Below are positions 7,816 to 15,637 of a stretch of DNA of 16,721 nucleotides, one piece after another. Each line of letters begins with the position of its first letter. The stretch's first letter is position 1. This DNA is from Candidatus Omnitrophota bacterium (lineage in GTDB: Bacteria; Ratteibacteria; UBA8468; B48-G9; DSTR01): NCBI GenBank assembly GCA_023818865.1, contig JAMWDF010000033.1, forward strand, positions 1 to 16,721. The letters run 5' to 3'. Below the pieces are notes generated by a model, which had not been told where the DNA came from, did no database searches, and saw nothing but the letters and a program-made list of their open reading frames with translations. The position numbers were made by a program, and so were the translations under genes.

Positions 7816-10800
7816 TGACTAACAAACTTAAGGTCTTATTTTCCTTGGGAAGTTTTGTTATCTTTGTCAAGGCAGGCACTAGCCAGGTAGTTTTACCAGA
7901 GATAGGCATACCTTTTATGAAGAAACTACCAATTCTTGACGGTAAGATTGAAGAGTCTGAATGGGCTGAGGCTGCCCGGATGGTCGGTTTTGTTAGTCAG
8001 CATAATCAGGAGATAACGAGCCGAGAAGCTATCTTCTGGGTAGGGGCGGATGAAGAAAGTCTTTTCATCGCAATCAAGTCAGAGGTAGCTCCTGATGGTC
8101 AGCTACTTACCCGGGCAGTACCTGATGGTGATCGGGATATTGTCTCGGTCTGCTATGACGAAAGTGTGGAACTGGTCATCCATCCCCATTTGGGTAAGAC
8201 CACTGGAGACCAGCGCTACTTCCACCTAATCTGTAACGCCAGGCAAGCAATGTATGACCGCAGTTTCGATCCTGCTAATCCCCACAATCCGGTAAACACT
8301 GCCTGGCGGTTAAAAAACTGGGTCTTTACCAGCAATGTCATTGATGGTTTCTGGCACGTGGAAATAAGAATCCCCTTTTCTGAAATCGGCGCCAGCAGAG
8401 AAGACTTAGACCGAACCTGGGGCCTCCGAGTCTGTCGTAACTGGCAACGGCCTTGGGACCAGAGCCGATGGGAAAACGCTAGCGTGGCTTACGAAGATAT
8501 CCCGACGATGCCCAGAGTTTCGTTTAACGCCAGTTTCCCAGTGGTCCAAATCATAAGGCTTCATGATCAGGGAAAACCTCACATAGAATTGACAGTCTTG
8601 GCCCGAGAAACATTAGCCGTCAAGGTGTTTATCTCTGATGCCTGGAGCCATAACCCACCTACTGAAAAAACCTGGGAGAAAACTATCCCTGCCGGTACCA
8701 GAGAAACTTTTGTTCTCCAATCTCCTCACGGAGGGCCTGAAGCTCCCCATCGCACATTGGTAAAAGTTACCTCGCCTGAAGGAAAACAAGTCTATTATCT
8801 CCGGGAATTCCGCTGGAGGCCAGGAAAACCAGAAGACCGTTGGACCCTGATGAAAGAAGAGAAAAAAGCCATTGTTCTCCAGTACAAAATTTACCCTTAC
8901 TACCATAAGATGAAAGTAAGAGTGGACATTACCAGCTTGAGTTCTAAGGACCAGGTAACCGGAGCCGTAGTTACTCTAACCCGAAAAGGCGAAAAACAGC
9001 CTCTCTTGACGAAACAACTGGTTTTCAAAGGAACAGAAGCGGAATTGATTACTGATACTCCAGTTCTGAGTGAGGGTATCTATGAGGTGGCGGTTCGTCT
9101 TGAGGGCGGAAAGGATGTTCCGACTGAACCGGTAGTGGAACTTTACGAAAGAAAGGTATTCCCCTGGGAACAAAACCGTCTGGGTTTATCCCAACGAGTT
9201 ATTCCTCCCTTTACGCCTATTGAAGTCAAGGGAAACTTTCTTTCCACAGTCCTGAGAACCCACCAGCTCAATGCCGTTGGTCTTTGGGACCAAGTAGTCA
9301 GCCTGGAAAAGCCATTGCTGGCCAGTCCGATGTTCTGGCGGGTTACCAGTCAAGGACAAAGTTTGCCTATCAGTCAGGGAAGATTTACTGTTCTTGATCA
9401 GAAGCCCTGGCAGGTGATCACTGCTGGGTCATTCTCCGCCAAGCAATTTAATGCTCAGGTAAGAACAGAGTGGGACTATGACGGGCTGGCTAAGGTCACC
9501 TTGGTGTTAAATCCAGCTGGACAGATGACTATAGATGGGTTATCTCTGGAGATACCCCTGCGCGATGCCCTGGCTCAGTACCTGCATGCTTGCGGCGATG
9601 GACTAAGACACAACTATGCCGGGAAAACTCCGGCCGGAGAAGGCTTAGTCTGGAACTCCAATCAGGCCAACAAAATCAATATAGTCGGACCTTTTTATCC
9701 TTATATTTGGTTAGGTGGTGGAGAAAGAGGATTAGCCTGGTTCGCTGATAACGACTACGATTGGAGTCTGGATGAGAAAAAACCGACCTTGGAACTGGTA
9801 CGCCAGGGTGAAGTACTTACCCTGCGAGTAAATTTTATCACCACACCAACTCCTTTAAACCGAGAGCGCCGCATCGTTTTCGGCCTTCAGGCCAGCCCAG
9901 TTAAACCGATGCCTGAAATCCCGGTCAATTGGCGCCGCTGGCTGATGGGTTACTTTGAGACACCTAAAGTTCAACCTTTTACCATTCTAGGCTCCAATCC
10001 CTATTACGGTTGCCGGGGCTACGATTTCTACCCAGTGGATAGAGACCTGTCTATCTACGAGGCTTTTTCCCAGGCCAGAGACACCGGGGTTTTTGACAAA
10101 AAATTCGTAGAAAAATGGCTGGAGAAGTACAAACAGTTTGTTCAGCCAGGCACAGAACTATGGACATTCTTCCTCAACCATATTAATGCCGGGATGCACA
10201 CAGCCGCCTCCACTCTTCGCTCCCGCGGCTGGCTCTTAACGCCGTACACCAATCCCAGAGGAATCGGATTTCATCTGGAAGAATGGCCTACCTTTCAGGA
10301 TGAATGGATTCAGTTTCCTTATTTTCCGAGACAGAAAGAAGGCTCAGTGAGCTACGAAATCTGTCCGGTAAGAAGTTTCCAGGATGCAGCTCTCTGGTAT
10401 TATCGGGAGATGATGAGATGTTTTGACGGAATTTACTGGGACAATCTTTATTTAGCGGCTAACTACGACACCGTAGCCGGTGGAGCCTGGGTAGATGAAA
10501 AAGGGAGAATTCATCCTTCTCTGGGCCTTTGGGCAATGAGAGAACTGGTAAAAAGAACGGCGGTTCTTTTTCATGAATGCGGCCGACCAGTGTTTCTTAA
10601 TGTGGTCCATATGACCAACGCCAATCTAATACCCATCCTTTCCTTTGCTAATGTTAGTCTTGACTGGGAATGGCAGTATGGAAAAAGAGACTTTCAGGAT
10701 AGGTTTACTCCAGAGATGACTGTGGCTGAAACCATTGGCAGACAGTGCGGAAATATTCCTTTGATTTTGGCTGGTGGTTTTTATAACCAGAAAGATCCAG

Positions 10801-11213
10801 ATTATTCCTGGGTAATGAGAACCAGACTGGGTGTTTGTCTAGTCCATGAACTGAAAGTGTGGGACTATGGTCCAGCCTTTCACTACCAGTTTTTAAAAAA
10901 GCTTTACGAATTCGGGTATGGAGAAAAAGATTGCCAAGTCTTCAATTACTGGGATGAACATTTTCCTCTTTCAGTGAAAGGTATTAAGGCTAAAGGTATT
11001 GTCTTTCTTCGGGGGAAAAAGGCCCTGGCGATCGTGACTGACTACGGAGAAGGTGGCCAGGCAACGGTGAGTCTTGATTACCAGGCGTTAGGTCTTACCA
11101 GCAATCTCCGTCCCAAGGATTTTGAAACTGGGGAAGAACTAACAGTTACTGGATCGGGACAACCAAGTTTCTTTCTAAAAAAACATGACTTCAAAGCCAT
11201 CCTGTTTGAATAA
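7815..11213 (+). CDS. Secreted CBM9-like / GH123-N-like putative glycoside hydrolase (paralogue B)
   Basis: A 1132-aa exported protein, paralogous along its length to the one encoded at 3358-6876. Residues ~1-20 form a signal peptide (MTNKLKVLFSLGSFVIF..AG). A CBM9-like module (PILDGKIEESEW, ~38-49) spans to about 240 and ends with WHVEIRIPFSEIG. VIPPFTP (V462), PAGEG (E609) and PYIWLGGGERGLAWFADND mark the GH123-N-like beta domain. The C-terminal barrel region contains FDGIYWDN (D876), then G-R-P..LN..H and DWEWQ blocks that match the partner protein. It ends in HDFKAILFE, matching HDFRILIVE in paralogue A. The W-D-N Asp and a later Glu are candidate catalytic residues (inference). Its ATG overlaps the LamG gene's stop. 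It ends 1 bp before the convergent SGNH gene. Role: extracellular or periplasmic glycan processing. Confidence 0.72.
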   Translation: MTNKLKVLFSLGSFVIFVKAGTSQVVLPEIGIPFMKKLPILDGKIEESEWAEAARMVGFVSQHNQEITSREAIFWVGADEESLFIAIKSEVAPDGQLLTRAVPDGDRDIVSVCYDESVELVIHPHLGKTTGDQRYFHLICNARQAMYDRSFDPANPHNPVNTAWRLKNWVFTSNVIDGFWHVEIRIPFSEIGASREDLDRTWGLRVCRNWQRPWDQSRWENASVAYEDIPTMPRVSFNASFPVVQIIRLHDQGKPHIELTVLARETLAVKVFISDAWSHNPPTEKTWEKTIPAGTRETFVLQSPHGGPEAPHRTLVKVTSPEGKQVYYLREFRWRPGKPEDRWTLMKEEKKAIVLQYKIYPYYHKMKVRVDITSLSSKDQVTGAVVTLTRKGEKQPLLTKQLVFKGTEAELITDTPVLSEGIYEVAVRLEGGKDVPTEPVVELYERKVFPWEQNRLGLSQRVIPPFTPIEVKGNFLSTVLRTHQLNAVGLWDQVVSLEKPLLASPMFWRVTSQGQSLPISQGRFTVLDQKPWQVITAGSFSAKQFNAQVRTEWDYDGLAKVTLVLNPAGQMTIDGLSLEIPLRDALAQYLHACGDGLRHNYAGKTPAGEGLVWNSNQANKINIVGPFYPYIWLGGGERGLAWFADNDYDWSLDEKKPTLELVRQGEVLTLRVNFITTPTPLNRERRIVFGLQASPVKPMPEIPVNWRRWLMGYFETPKVQPFTILGSNPYYGCRGYDFYPVDRDLSIYEAFSQARDTGVFDKKFVEKWLEKYKQFVQPGTELWTFFLNHINAGMHTAASTLRSRGWLLTPYTNPRGIGFHLEEWPTFQDEWIQFPYFPRQKEGSVSYEICPVRSFQDAALWYYREMMRCFDGIYWDNLYLAANYDTVAGGAWVDEKGRIHPSLGLWAMRELVKRTAVLFHECGRPVFLNVVHMTNANLIPILSFANVSLDWEWQYGKRDFQDRFTPEMTVAETIGRQCGNIPLILAGGFYNQKDPDYSWVMRTRLGVCLVHELKVWDYGPAFHYQFLKKLYEFGYGEKDCQVFNYWDEHFPLSVKGIKAKGIVFLRGKKALAIVTDYGEGGQATVSLDYQALGLTSNLRPKDFETGEELTVTGSGQPSFFLKKHDFKAILFE

Positions 11214-11214
11214 G

Positions 11215-12432
11215 CTACCCCTGGTAAGCCGGAGGCGGTGGAGAAAGCCAATTTAGTAGTTCTTTCCTAATAGCAAAGGCAAACCAGAAGTTACCAAAGG
11301 GATTGAAATGACCAAAAACCTGAGCCCCAGCCCGGCTTACATAGAAACGTTCGCAGAACTGGTTAATGCTTCCCCGGAAACATTTGAATTCCTGACGCAT
11401 CTTTTCCAAGGTATCAACAAAGGTGTAGTTTTCCCGTTTAAGAAATTCTAAGAATTCAGTATCAAATCTCTCGCCAGTTCGCAGATAATTTTGAACCGTA
11501 GGCACATCGTAGCTTAACAAAATCATCAGCTTCCGGCTGTTTGCCCTTGTCCATTTCCTGAACTTGTCAACCACATACATGGTAGAACGCTGACCATAAA
11601 CCTGATGAAGTTTCATCGCATCCGACTGCCTCGTTTTTCTATCCCTGAGATTGAGTTTCAACTTAAAAGCCTCTGCCAGCTCTTCCAGTTCTCTCAAGTG
11701 TTCTCCCTCAATCTCTCCCCCCTGGGTAAGACAGTACAAATTAGCCACCTGGTCATCCTTAAAAGCCTGGTAATAGTTTTCCTTACCCACTAATTTCCAT
11801 AAATCTGAGTCTTTTTTCAAAAGTCCTGGCAGCTCCACAAAATTACCTTTCTTTGGGTTAAAGCGTAAATGAGCCCACGGGAAGCCATGAACTGGGTAAG
11901 TATCCTTTCTGCCCCGGGGCAAATCCCGACACATCCAGCCTACCCGAATCCACCTGGCTGCATCCAAATTACGCAGGTAATCATCGTCCCAGATATTCAA
12001 GATGATATATTCTGCTGCCAGGCTCTTGTTCTCCTCCACTCGCCTTGCCCTCAAGTAAGCCTGGTAAACTCCATAACCGCCTACGCCAAAATTACGGATG
12101 GGTTCACGAAAATGAGCGGCCAGAATTTCCTGCCAGGTCTCACCATCGCTTACCTGAGCACATTGGGTGTAACTGTCACCATAGGTGTTAATCCGGCAAT
12201 GTTGGTTAGCGTAATGAAACACTTTCCGGTGGCCGCCCTTTTTCTCGTACACATAACTGGACCAACTATCGTCTATTCCATCCTTGAAAATGTAGTCCTT
12301 AAGGACATAACCAAGCACAGGGTCAAACTTGATAAAACAAGGCTTCTTTGGGTCAAGAACCCGTTCTATCTCCTTCGGATAATAAGCTGAGGTGTAAAGA
12401 AGATGTCTAATATCTCTCAGTTTCTCCAGCAT
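11215..12432 (-). CDS. SGNH/GDSL-like hydrolase
   Basis: A 405-aa protein with an SGNH-type core after an ~80-residue lead-in. Block I is YGDSYTQ (G85-D86-S87, S87 the expected nucleophile). Block II is NFGVGGYG (G118 or G119 as oxyanion Gly). Block III is LNIWDDDY (146-151), with Asp where G-x-N-D has Asn. Near the C-terminus, FGHFNPFGN gives H375 as the likely catalytic His. The Asp normally three residues before that His is Val372, so the usual D-x-x-H is absent. SGNH enzymes deacylate sugars, lipids or other esters; in this setting a glycan deacetylase or an acyltransferase of the AlgX/AlgJ type is possible. There is no signal peptide. Translation starts after CCAGGAGG. A promoter and an inverted repeat lie upstream. 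It faces away from the flavodoxin gene and converges on the CBM9-like gene with a 1-bp gap. Confidence 0.75.
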   Translation of the reverse strand: MLEKLRDIRHLLYTSAYYPKEIERVLDPKKPCFIKFDPVLGYVLKDYIFKDGIDDSWSSYVYEKKGGHRKVFHYANQHCRINTYGDSYTQCAQVSDGETWQEILAAHFREPIRNFGVGGYGVYQAYLRARRVEENKSLAAEYIILNIWDDDYLRNLDAARWIRVGWMCRDLPRGRKDTYPVHGFPWAHLRFNPKKGNFVELPGLLKKDSDLWKLVGKENYYQAFKDDQVANLYCLTQGGEIEGEHLRELEELAEAFKLKLNLRDRKTRQSDAMKLHQVYGQRSTMYVVDKFRKWTRANSRKLMILLSYDVPTVQNYLRTGERFDTEFLEFLKRENYTFVDTLEKMRQEFKCFRGSINQFCERFYVSRAGAQVFGHFNPFGNFWFAFAIRKELLNWLSPPPPAYQG

Positions 12433-12469
12433 TCAGCCTCCTGGTTATTTATGTTTTTTAAGGCTGAAT
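12431..12469. repeat. Perfect 9-bp inverted repeat over the SGNH gene start
   Basis: ATTCAGCCT at 12431-12439 and AGGCTGAAT at 12461-12469 are exact inverted copies separated by 21 bp, so the centres of the arms are 30 bp apart (about three helical turns). One arm covers the first bases of the start codon and part of the AGGAGG ribosome site. The other touches the predicted -10 box. It could be a protein-binding operator. If transcription starts further upstream, it could be an RNA stem hiding the ribosome site. Confidence 0.55.
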
Positions 12470-12496
12470 TCTATCACCTAAAGACAAACTGGTCAA
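12468..12496 (-). promoter_or_regulatory. Candidate sigma70-type promoter for the SGNH gene
   Basis: On the minus strand, TTGACC (12496-12491) and TAGAAT (12473-12468) lie 17 bp apart; each matches the consensus at five of six positions. The start would be near 12461, giving a leader of about 29 nt that includes CCAGGAGG before the ATG. Confidence 0.45.
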
Positions 12497-12510
12497 GAAG
12501 TCAAAACTAC

Positions 12511-12540
12511 TTGCTTTCCTCTGTCAGCCTGCTGTTTAAT
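12511..12540 (+). promoter_or_regulatory. Possible weak promoter for the flavodoxin gene
   Basis: TTGCTT (12511-12516) and TTTAAT (12535-12540) are separated by 18 bp in an AT-rich stretch upstream of the flavodoxin gene. The -35 box is poor (three or four matches), so this is tentative. The gene's ribosome site AGGGGG is at 12578-12583. Confidence 0.25.
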
Positions 12541-12587
12541 ATTTAATAGAAACAGATTTACCGGAGATTGAAAGAAAAGGGGGAGAC

Positions 12588-13073
12588 ATGGAAGGGAAAA
12601 AGAAAATCTTGATCGTTTACTACTCGGCTACCGGTAATACCGAAAAAATGGCGCGGCTGATTGAAGCTGGGGTCACCGAAGAAAAGGGGTTAGTCACCTG
12701 TAAGAGAGTAGAAGAAACTAATCCAGAAGAATTGTTGGAGTATCAAGGAATTATCATCGGTTCACCAACCTATTATGGTACTATGGCTTACCAGGTGAAG
12801 CAGTTTCTGGACGAGAGTGTCCGTTTCCATGGAAAGCTGGAAGGAAAAGTCGGAGCAGCCTTTTCCTCTTCTGCCAATATCGGCGGTGGTAACGAAACAA
12901 CCGTAACTGATATCCTTCATGCCTTGCTTATTCACGGAATGGTCATTCAGGGTGATTGCCAGGGTGGTCATTATGGGGTAGTCTCCATCGGCTTGCCTGA
13001 TGCCCGGGTAGAAAAAGAATGCCACCGTCTAGGTAGAAGGGTCGCTTACCTGGTGGAGAAACTAAACCAATAG
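12588..13073 (+). CDS. Flavodoxin-family protein (WrbA/NQO type IV-like)
   Basis: A 161-aa flavodoxin-fold protein expected to bind FMN and carry out electron transfer or quinone reduction in the cytoplasm. The phosphate-binding loop is YYSATGNTEKMA (residues ~11-22). IIIGSPTYYGTMAYQVKQFLD (~55-75) is the second FMN loop. SSANIGGGNETT..DIL..L..HGM matches the corresponding block of WrbA-type NAD(P)H:quinone oxidoreductases. It is shorter than typical WrbA (~200 aa), so the specific assignment is uncertain and no symbol is given. The ATG follows AGGGGG. It is followed 8 bp later by a small membrane protein gene, probably in one transcript. It has no obvious link to the glycan genes around it. 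Confidence 0.85.
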   Translation: MEGKKKILIVYYSATGNTEKMARLIEAGVTEEKGLVTCKRVEETNPEELLEYQGIIIGSPTYYGTMAYQVKQFLDESVRFHGKLEGKVGAAFSSSANIGGGNETTVTDILHALLIHGMVIQGDCQGGHYGVVSIGLPDARVEKECHRLGRRVAYLVEKLNQ

Positions 13074-13081
13074 GTGGGTGA

Positions 13082-13507
13082 GTGAAAATACTAAGAAAAG
13101 AATGCCGGACCTGTTCCCAAGCCCGTCAATGTCAGGAGAGTTTTCTTTCCTGGATTTTCTTTGCTATTGGTCTGATTGCCACCATTGCTATCAGGATAGT
13201 TAATCTTCTCCAGGCCTATCACCCTTTTTATGCAAAATTGGCTTGGTATATCGGCATCCTCGGTTTCTTTCTTTTTTTTGTTTACAAATTTATTATTGAC
13301 AGAAAAAGAACCAAGTTTATCAGCCAGGCAGGCCTTCTCAATAAAGTTCAGGCTGGCCAGAACCTAACCGAAGAAGACCAGCGTTTGGTAAGAGATATCC
13401 TATGTGCTTTAAGCTCCCGCCGGGACACCATCAACTATTTCTTGATTTTTTTCACCTCCATCCTGGCGTTTTTCCTGGCTATTTACTTGGATTTTTTCAG
13501 GAAATAG
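13082..13507 (+). CDS. Small three-helix membrane protein with N-terminal cysteine cluster
   Basis: I do not recognise this 141-aa family. The start is GTG (13082), 8 bp after the flavodoxin stop and preceded by a purine-rich GGTGGG site. The N-terminus carries C8-x2-C11-x5-C17, a possible metal or Fe-S ligand set or a redox pair. Hydrophobic segments at about 20-43, 51-71 and 117-137 predict three membrane helices. A charged loop (~72-115) between the second and third helices contains LTEEDQRLVRDIL. The last 25 bp overlap, tail to tail, the 3' end of the GH3 gene on the other strand. Co-transcription with a flavin protein and the Cys cluster suggest a membrane redox role, but this is a guess. 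An odd helix count would place the two ends on opposite sides of the membrane. Confidence 0.75.
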   Translation: MKILRKECRTCSQARQCQESFLSWIFFAIGLIATIAIRIVNLLQAYHPFYAKLAWYIGILGFFLFFVYKFIIDRKRTKFISQAGLLNKVQAGQNLTEEDQRLVRDILCALSSRRDTINYFLIFFTSILAFFLAIYLDFFRK

Positions 13508-15114
13508 CTGGCTGGGAAAGTCAAATTAAAGTTTCCCTTCAAGCCATCAAGAGAGTTCTTGCCGACCAGGACCTCAAAAAAACCAGGCTCTACCACCCGC
13601 TCCAAATTCTCATTAAGAAAGGACAGGTCTTCCTCGCGCAAGAAAAATTCTACTTTTTTCTTCTCTCCAGGTTTCAACAAAACCTTTTCAAATCTCTTCA
13701 ACTCCAGAACTGGCCTGGCTACTGAACTAACCAGGTCTCTGAGATAAAGTTGGACAACTTCTTCTCCGGCAAATCGGCTGGCATTTTCCACTTCCACCGA
13801 AATTTTTATCTGGCTTTGACCAGTGAAGACATCTGGATTTATTCTCAAATTGCTGTAGATAAACCGGCTATAACTCAATCCATATCCAAACGGAAAGAGC
13901 GGCTGGCTTCCTCTAATTTCTACATAGTCCAGGCTCCTGACACAGGGTAAATAATTGTAATAAAGCGGAGCTTGACCGGTACACCTGGGGAAAGTAATAG
14001 TGAGTTTTCCCTGGGGATTAAAATCACCAAAAAGGATATTAGCCAGGGCGTTTCCTCCTTCTTCTCCCGGATACCAAGCTTCCACAACCGCATTAACCAG
14101 ATGAATCCAGTTAGCCATAGTAATGGCTGTTCCGTTAATAAGCACTACTACCACCGGTGTGCCTGTCGCCGCCACTGCCTTAATCAAATCCTCTTGGACA
14201 CCTGGTAAGTCAAGATTACATCGGTCTCTATTTTCTCCTTCAGTCTTTTCCGAATTCCCCACTACCAAGATAGCCACTTCTGCTTTGCCGGCTACAGAAA
14301 TAGCCTTACTGAAGCCATCCTTGGACCAACTTCCCACCTGACAGCCTTCCGCGAAGAACAGTTTGGTTCTCTGGCCCACCTTATTTTTTATTCCTTCCCA
14401 AATAGTCACTGCCCTGGTTCCAAAGGTACTATACCCACCAAGTCTGACCTGATCGGCATTGGGTCCGATAACTGCCAATGAGCCAACGTTTTTCGGCAGG
14501 GGCAAAAGACCATCGTTTTTCAACAAAACCATGCATCTTTCAGCCGCTTTCAGAGCCGCCTGGCGGTGAGCCTCACAATTAGAAATTAGCGCTGCTTGCC
14601 GCGCGTCAACAAACGGATTTTCAAAAAGTCCCAGCCACTTTTTCCCTTTCAATACCCGTTCGCAGGCCTGGTCAATAACTGATTCAGAAAGTCTTCCCGT
14701 GGAAACTAACCTGGTTAATTCTGGATAACACAGTGCCCCAGGCAGTTCTATGTCCACCCCTGCTTCCACCGCCAGTTGACCCGCCATTGCTAAACTGTCA
14801 GCTATCCGGTGCGACTGGTAAAGCCCAGAAACAGAACCGTAATCAGAGACAACAAATCCTTCAAATCCCCATTCCCTTCTTAAGACCTCGGTCAGCAACC
14901 AGCGGTTGGCTGAACTGGGAACTCCGTTAATAGAGTTATAAGCAGCCATAAGTGACCCAGCTTTCCCCTCCTGAATACTTTTCTGAAAAGCTGGGAAAAA
15001 CATCTCCCGTAAAATCCTCTCAGAAAAGAAGACAGCACTGCTATCCCGACCACCATCCCCAGCAAAATCAGCGGCAAAATGCTTCGGCGTAGCAATTACC
15101 TTTTCCGCCTGCAA
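13483..15114 (-). CDS. GH3 C-terminal fragment (after the premature stop)
   Basis: A 543-aa open frame that continues the GH3 gene in the same frame after the TAA. The first usable start is TTG at 15114, with no good ribosome site before it. It contains the K-H pair (K11, H12 in this numbering), the D91 nucleophile in SDYGS, the alpha/beta sandwich domain with NSEKTEGENRDR, and the fibronectin III-like tail (EVVQLYLRD, then RFEKV.LKPGE). It lacks the first ~173 residues of the barrel, so it would be inactive unless readthrough occurs or the stop is an error. Confidence 0.55.
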   Translation of the reverse strand: MQAEKVIATPKHFAADFAGDGGRDSSAVFFSERILREMFFPAFQKSIQEGKAGSLMAAYNSINGVPSSANRWLLTEVLRREWGFEGFVVSDYGSVSGLYQSHRIADSLAMAGQLAVEAGVDIELPGALCYPELTRLVSTGRLSESVIDQACERVLKGKKWLGLFENPFVDARQAALISNCEAHRQAALKAAERCMVLLKNDGLLPLPKNVGSLAVIGPNADQVRLGGYSTFGTRAVTIWEGIKNKVGQRTKLFFAEGCQVGSWSKDGFSKAISVAGKAEVAILVVGNSEKTEGENRDRCNLDLPGVQEDLIKAVAATGTPVVVVLINGTAITMANWIHLVNAVVEAWYPGEEGGNALANILFGDFNPQGKLTITFPRCTGQAPLYYNYLPCVRSLDYVEIRGSQPLFPFGYGLSYSRFIYSNLRINPDVFTGQSQIKISVEVENASRFAGEEVVQLYLRDLVSSVARPVLELKRFEKVLLKPGEKKKVEFFLREEDLSFLNENLERVVEPGFFEVLVGKNSLDGLKGNFNLTFPASYFLKKSK

Positions 15115-15165
15115 ACCTTTGATGAAATTTACAGCGAAAAGAGAAGTAAGATAAGGGTCTTCTCC

Positions 15166-15633
15166 TTAAGTTTCCTCCACCCGGCCATGCCTGACATCTC
15201 TGACCAGATTGATTGTGGGAGAAAGAGCCTGATGAATCCCTCTGGCTCTGGTTTCCTTACCGATTATCCTGGCGATTCGGTAAACCATCTCCGGGTCCCA
15301 GCTGCTGGACAAGGCGATTGATTGAGGAAAGCTGGTAGAACCTTTTGCCATACAACCGTGAAGACACTCATCATGAATAATCACTGGAATTTTCAACCTG
15401 GTTTTCTCACGGATAAATTTCTGGATTCGGTTACCAAGTTTAGCCCCTTCTTCCGCGTCAAACTCTCTTAAAATCGGACTGACCTGCCCGGCCCCTTCCT
15501 TTAATACCTGTTCAGCCTTGGCTCCGGAAAAATAACCATCCGTCAGCAGAGTGCTCCTTTCCCTACAGCACAACTGAGCTACTTTCTCTGGTAAACTCAT
15601 CCTGGCCAACAGCTTCTTTAAACTATTGTCCAT
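15166..15633 (-). CDS. GH3 N-terminal fragment (before the premature stop)
   Basis: The 155-aa product that would actually be made from the normal start of the GH3 gene. It holds the first strands of the catalytic barrel: LPEKVAQL near residue 15, IPVIIHDE.LHG around 82-92, FPQSIALSSSWD, and RDVRHGRVEET at the very end. It lacks the nucleophile and all of the second domain, so it cannot be an active hydrolase alone. It is the second gene of the operon after the GH127 gene. Confidence 0.6.
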   Translation of the reverse strand: MDNSLKKLLARMSLPEKVAQLCCRERSTLLTDGYFSGAKAEQVLKEGAGQVSPILREFDAEEGAKLGNRIQKFIREKTRLKIPVIIHDECLHGCMAKGSTSFPQSIALSSSWDPEMVYRIARIIGKETRARGIHQALSPTINLVRDVRHGRVEET

Positions 15634-15637
15634 CTCA

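Larger units (their letters stand above)
13483..15633 (-). pseudogene. Glycoside hydrolase family 3 gene interrupted by one in-frame stop
   Basis: Read through, this is a 716-codon GH3 gene (beta-glucosidase/xylosidase or alpha-L-arabinofuranosidase type) with no signal peptide. Codon 156 is TAA (15168-15166 on the minus strand), exactly where the highly conserved R-V-E-E-T-Y-G-E-D-P motif has Tyr. One base change (TAC or TAT to TAA) explains it and the frame is not shifted. All later landmarks are intact: TPKHFAAD (K184, H185), VVSDYGS (D264, nucleophile), the EGENRDR acid/base region and a C-terminal fibronectin III-like domain. TAA is used as a true stop by neighbours, so codon reassignment is unlikely. 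Either a recent nonsense mutation or a consensus error is likely. A full ribosome site TAAGGAGGT (15638-15646) precedes the ATG, 18 bp after the GH127 gene. Confidence 0.85.

Noticed and set aside
11869..12390. 173-codon plus-strand open frame inside the SGNH gene
   Set aside because: Antisense to a gene with clear GDS and His blocks; its translation has no domain features.
15114..15168. Frameshift or programmed recoding as the cause of the GH3 split
   Set aside because: The frame before and after the TAA is identical, so no slip is needed; no slippery run or strong hairpin was seen next to the stop.
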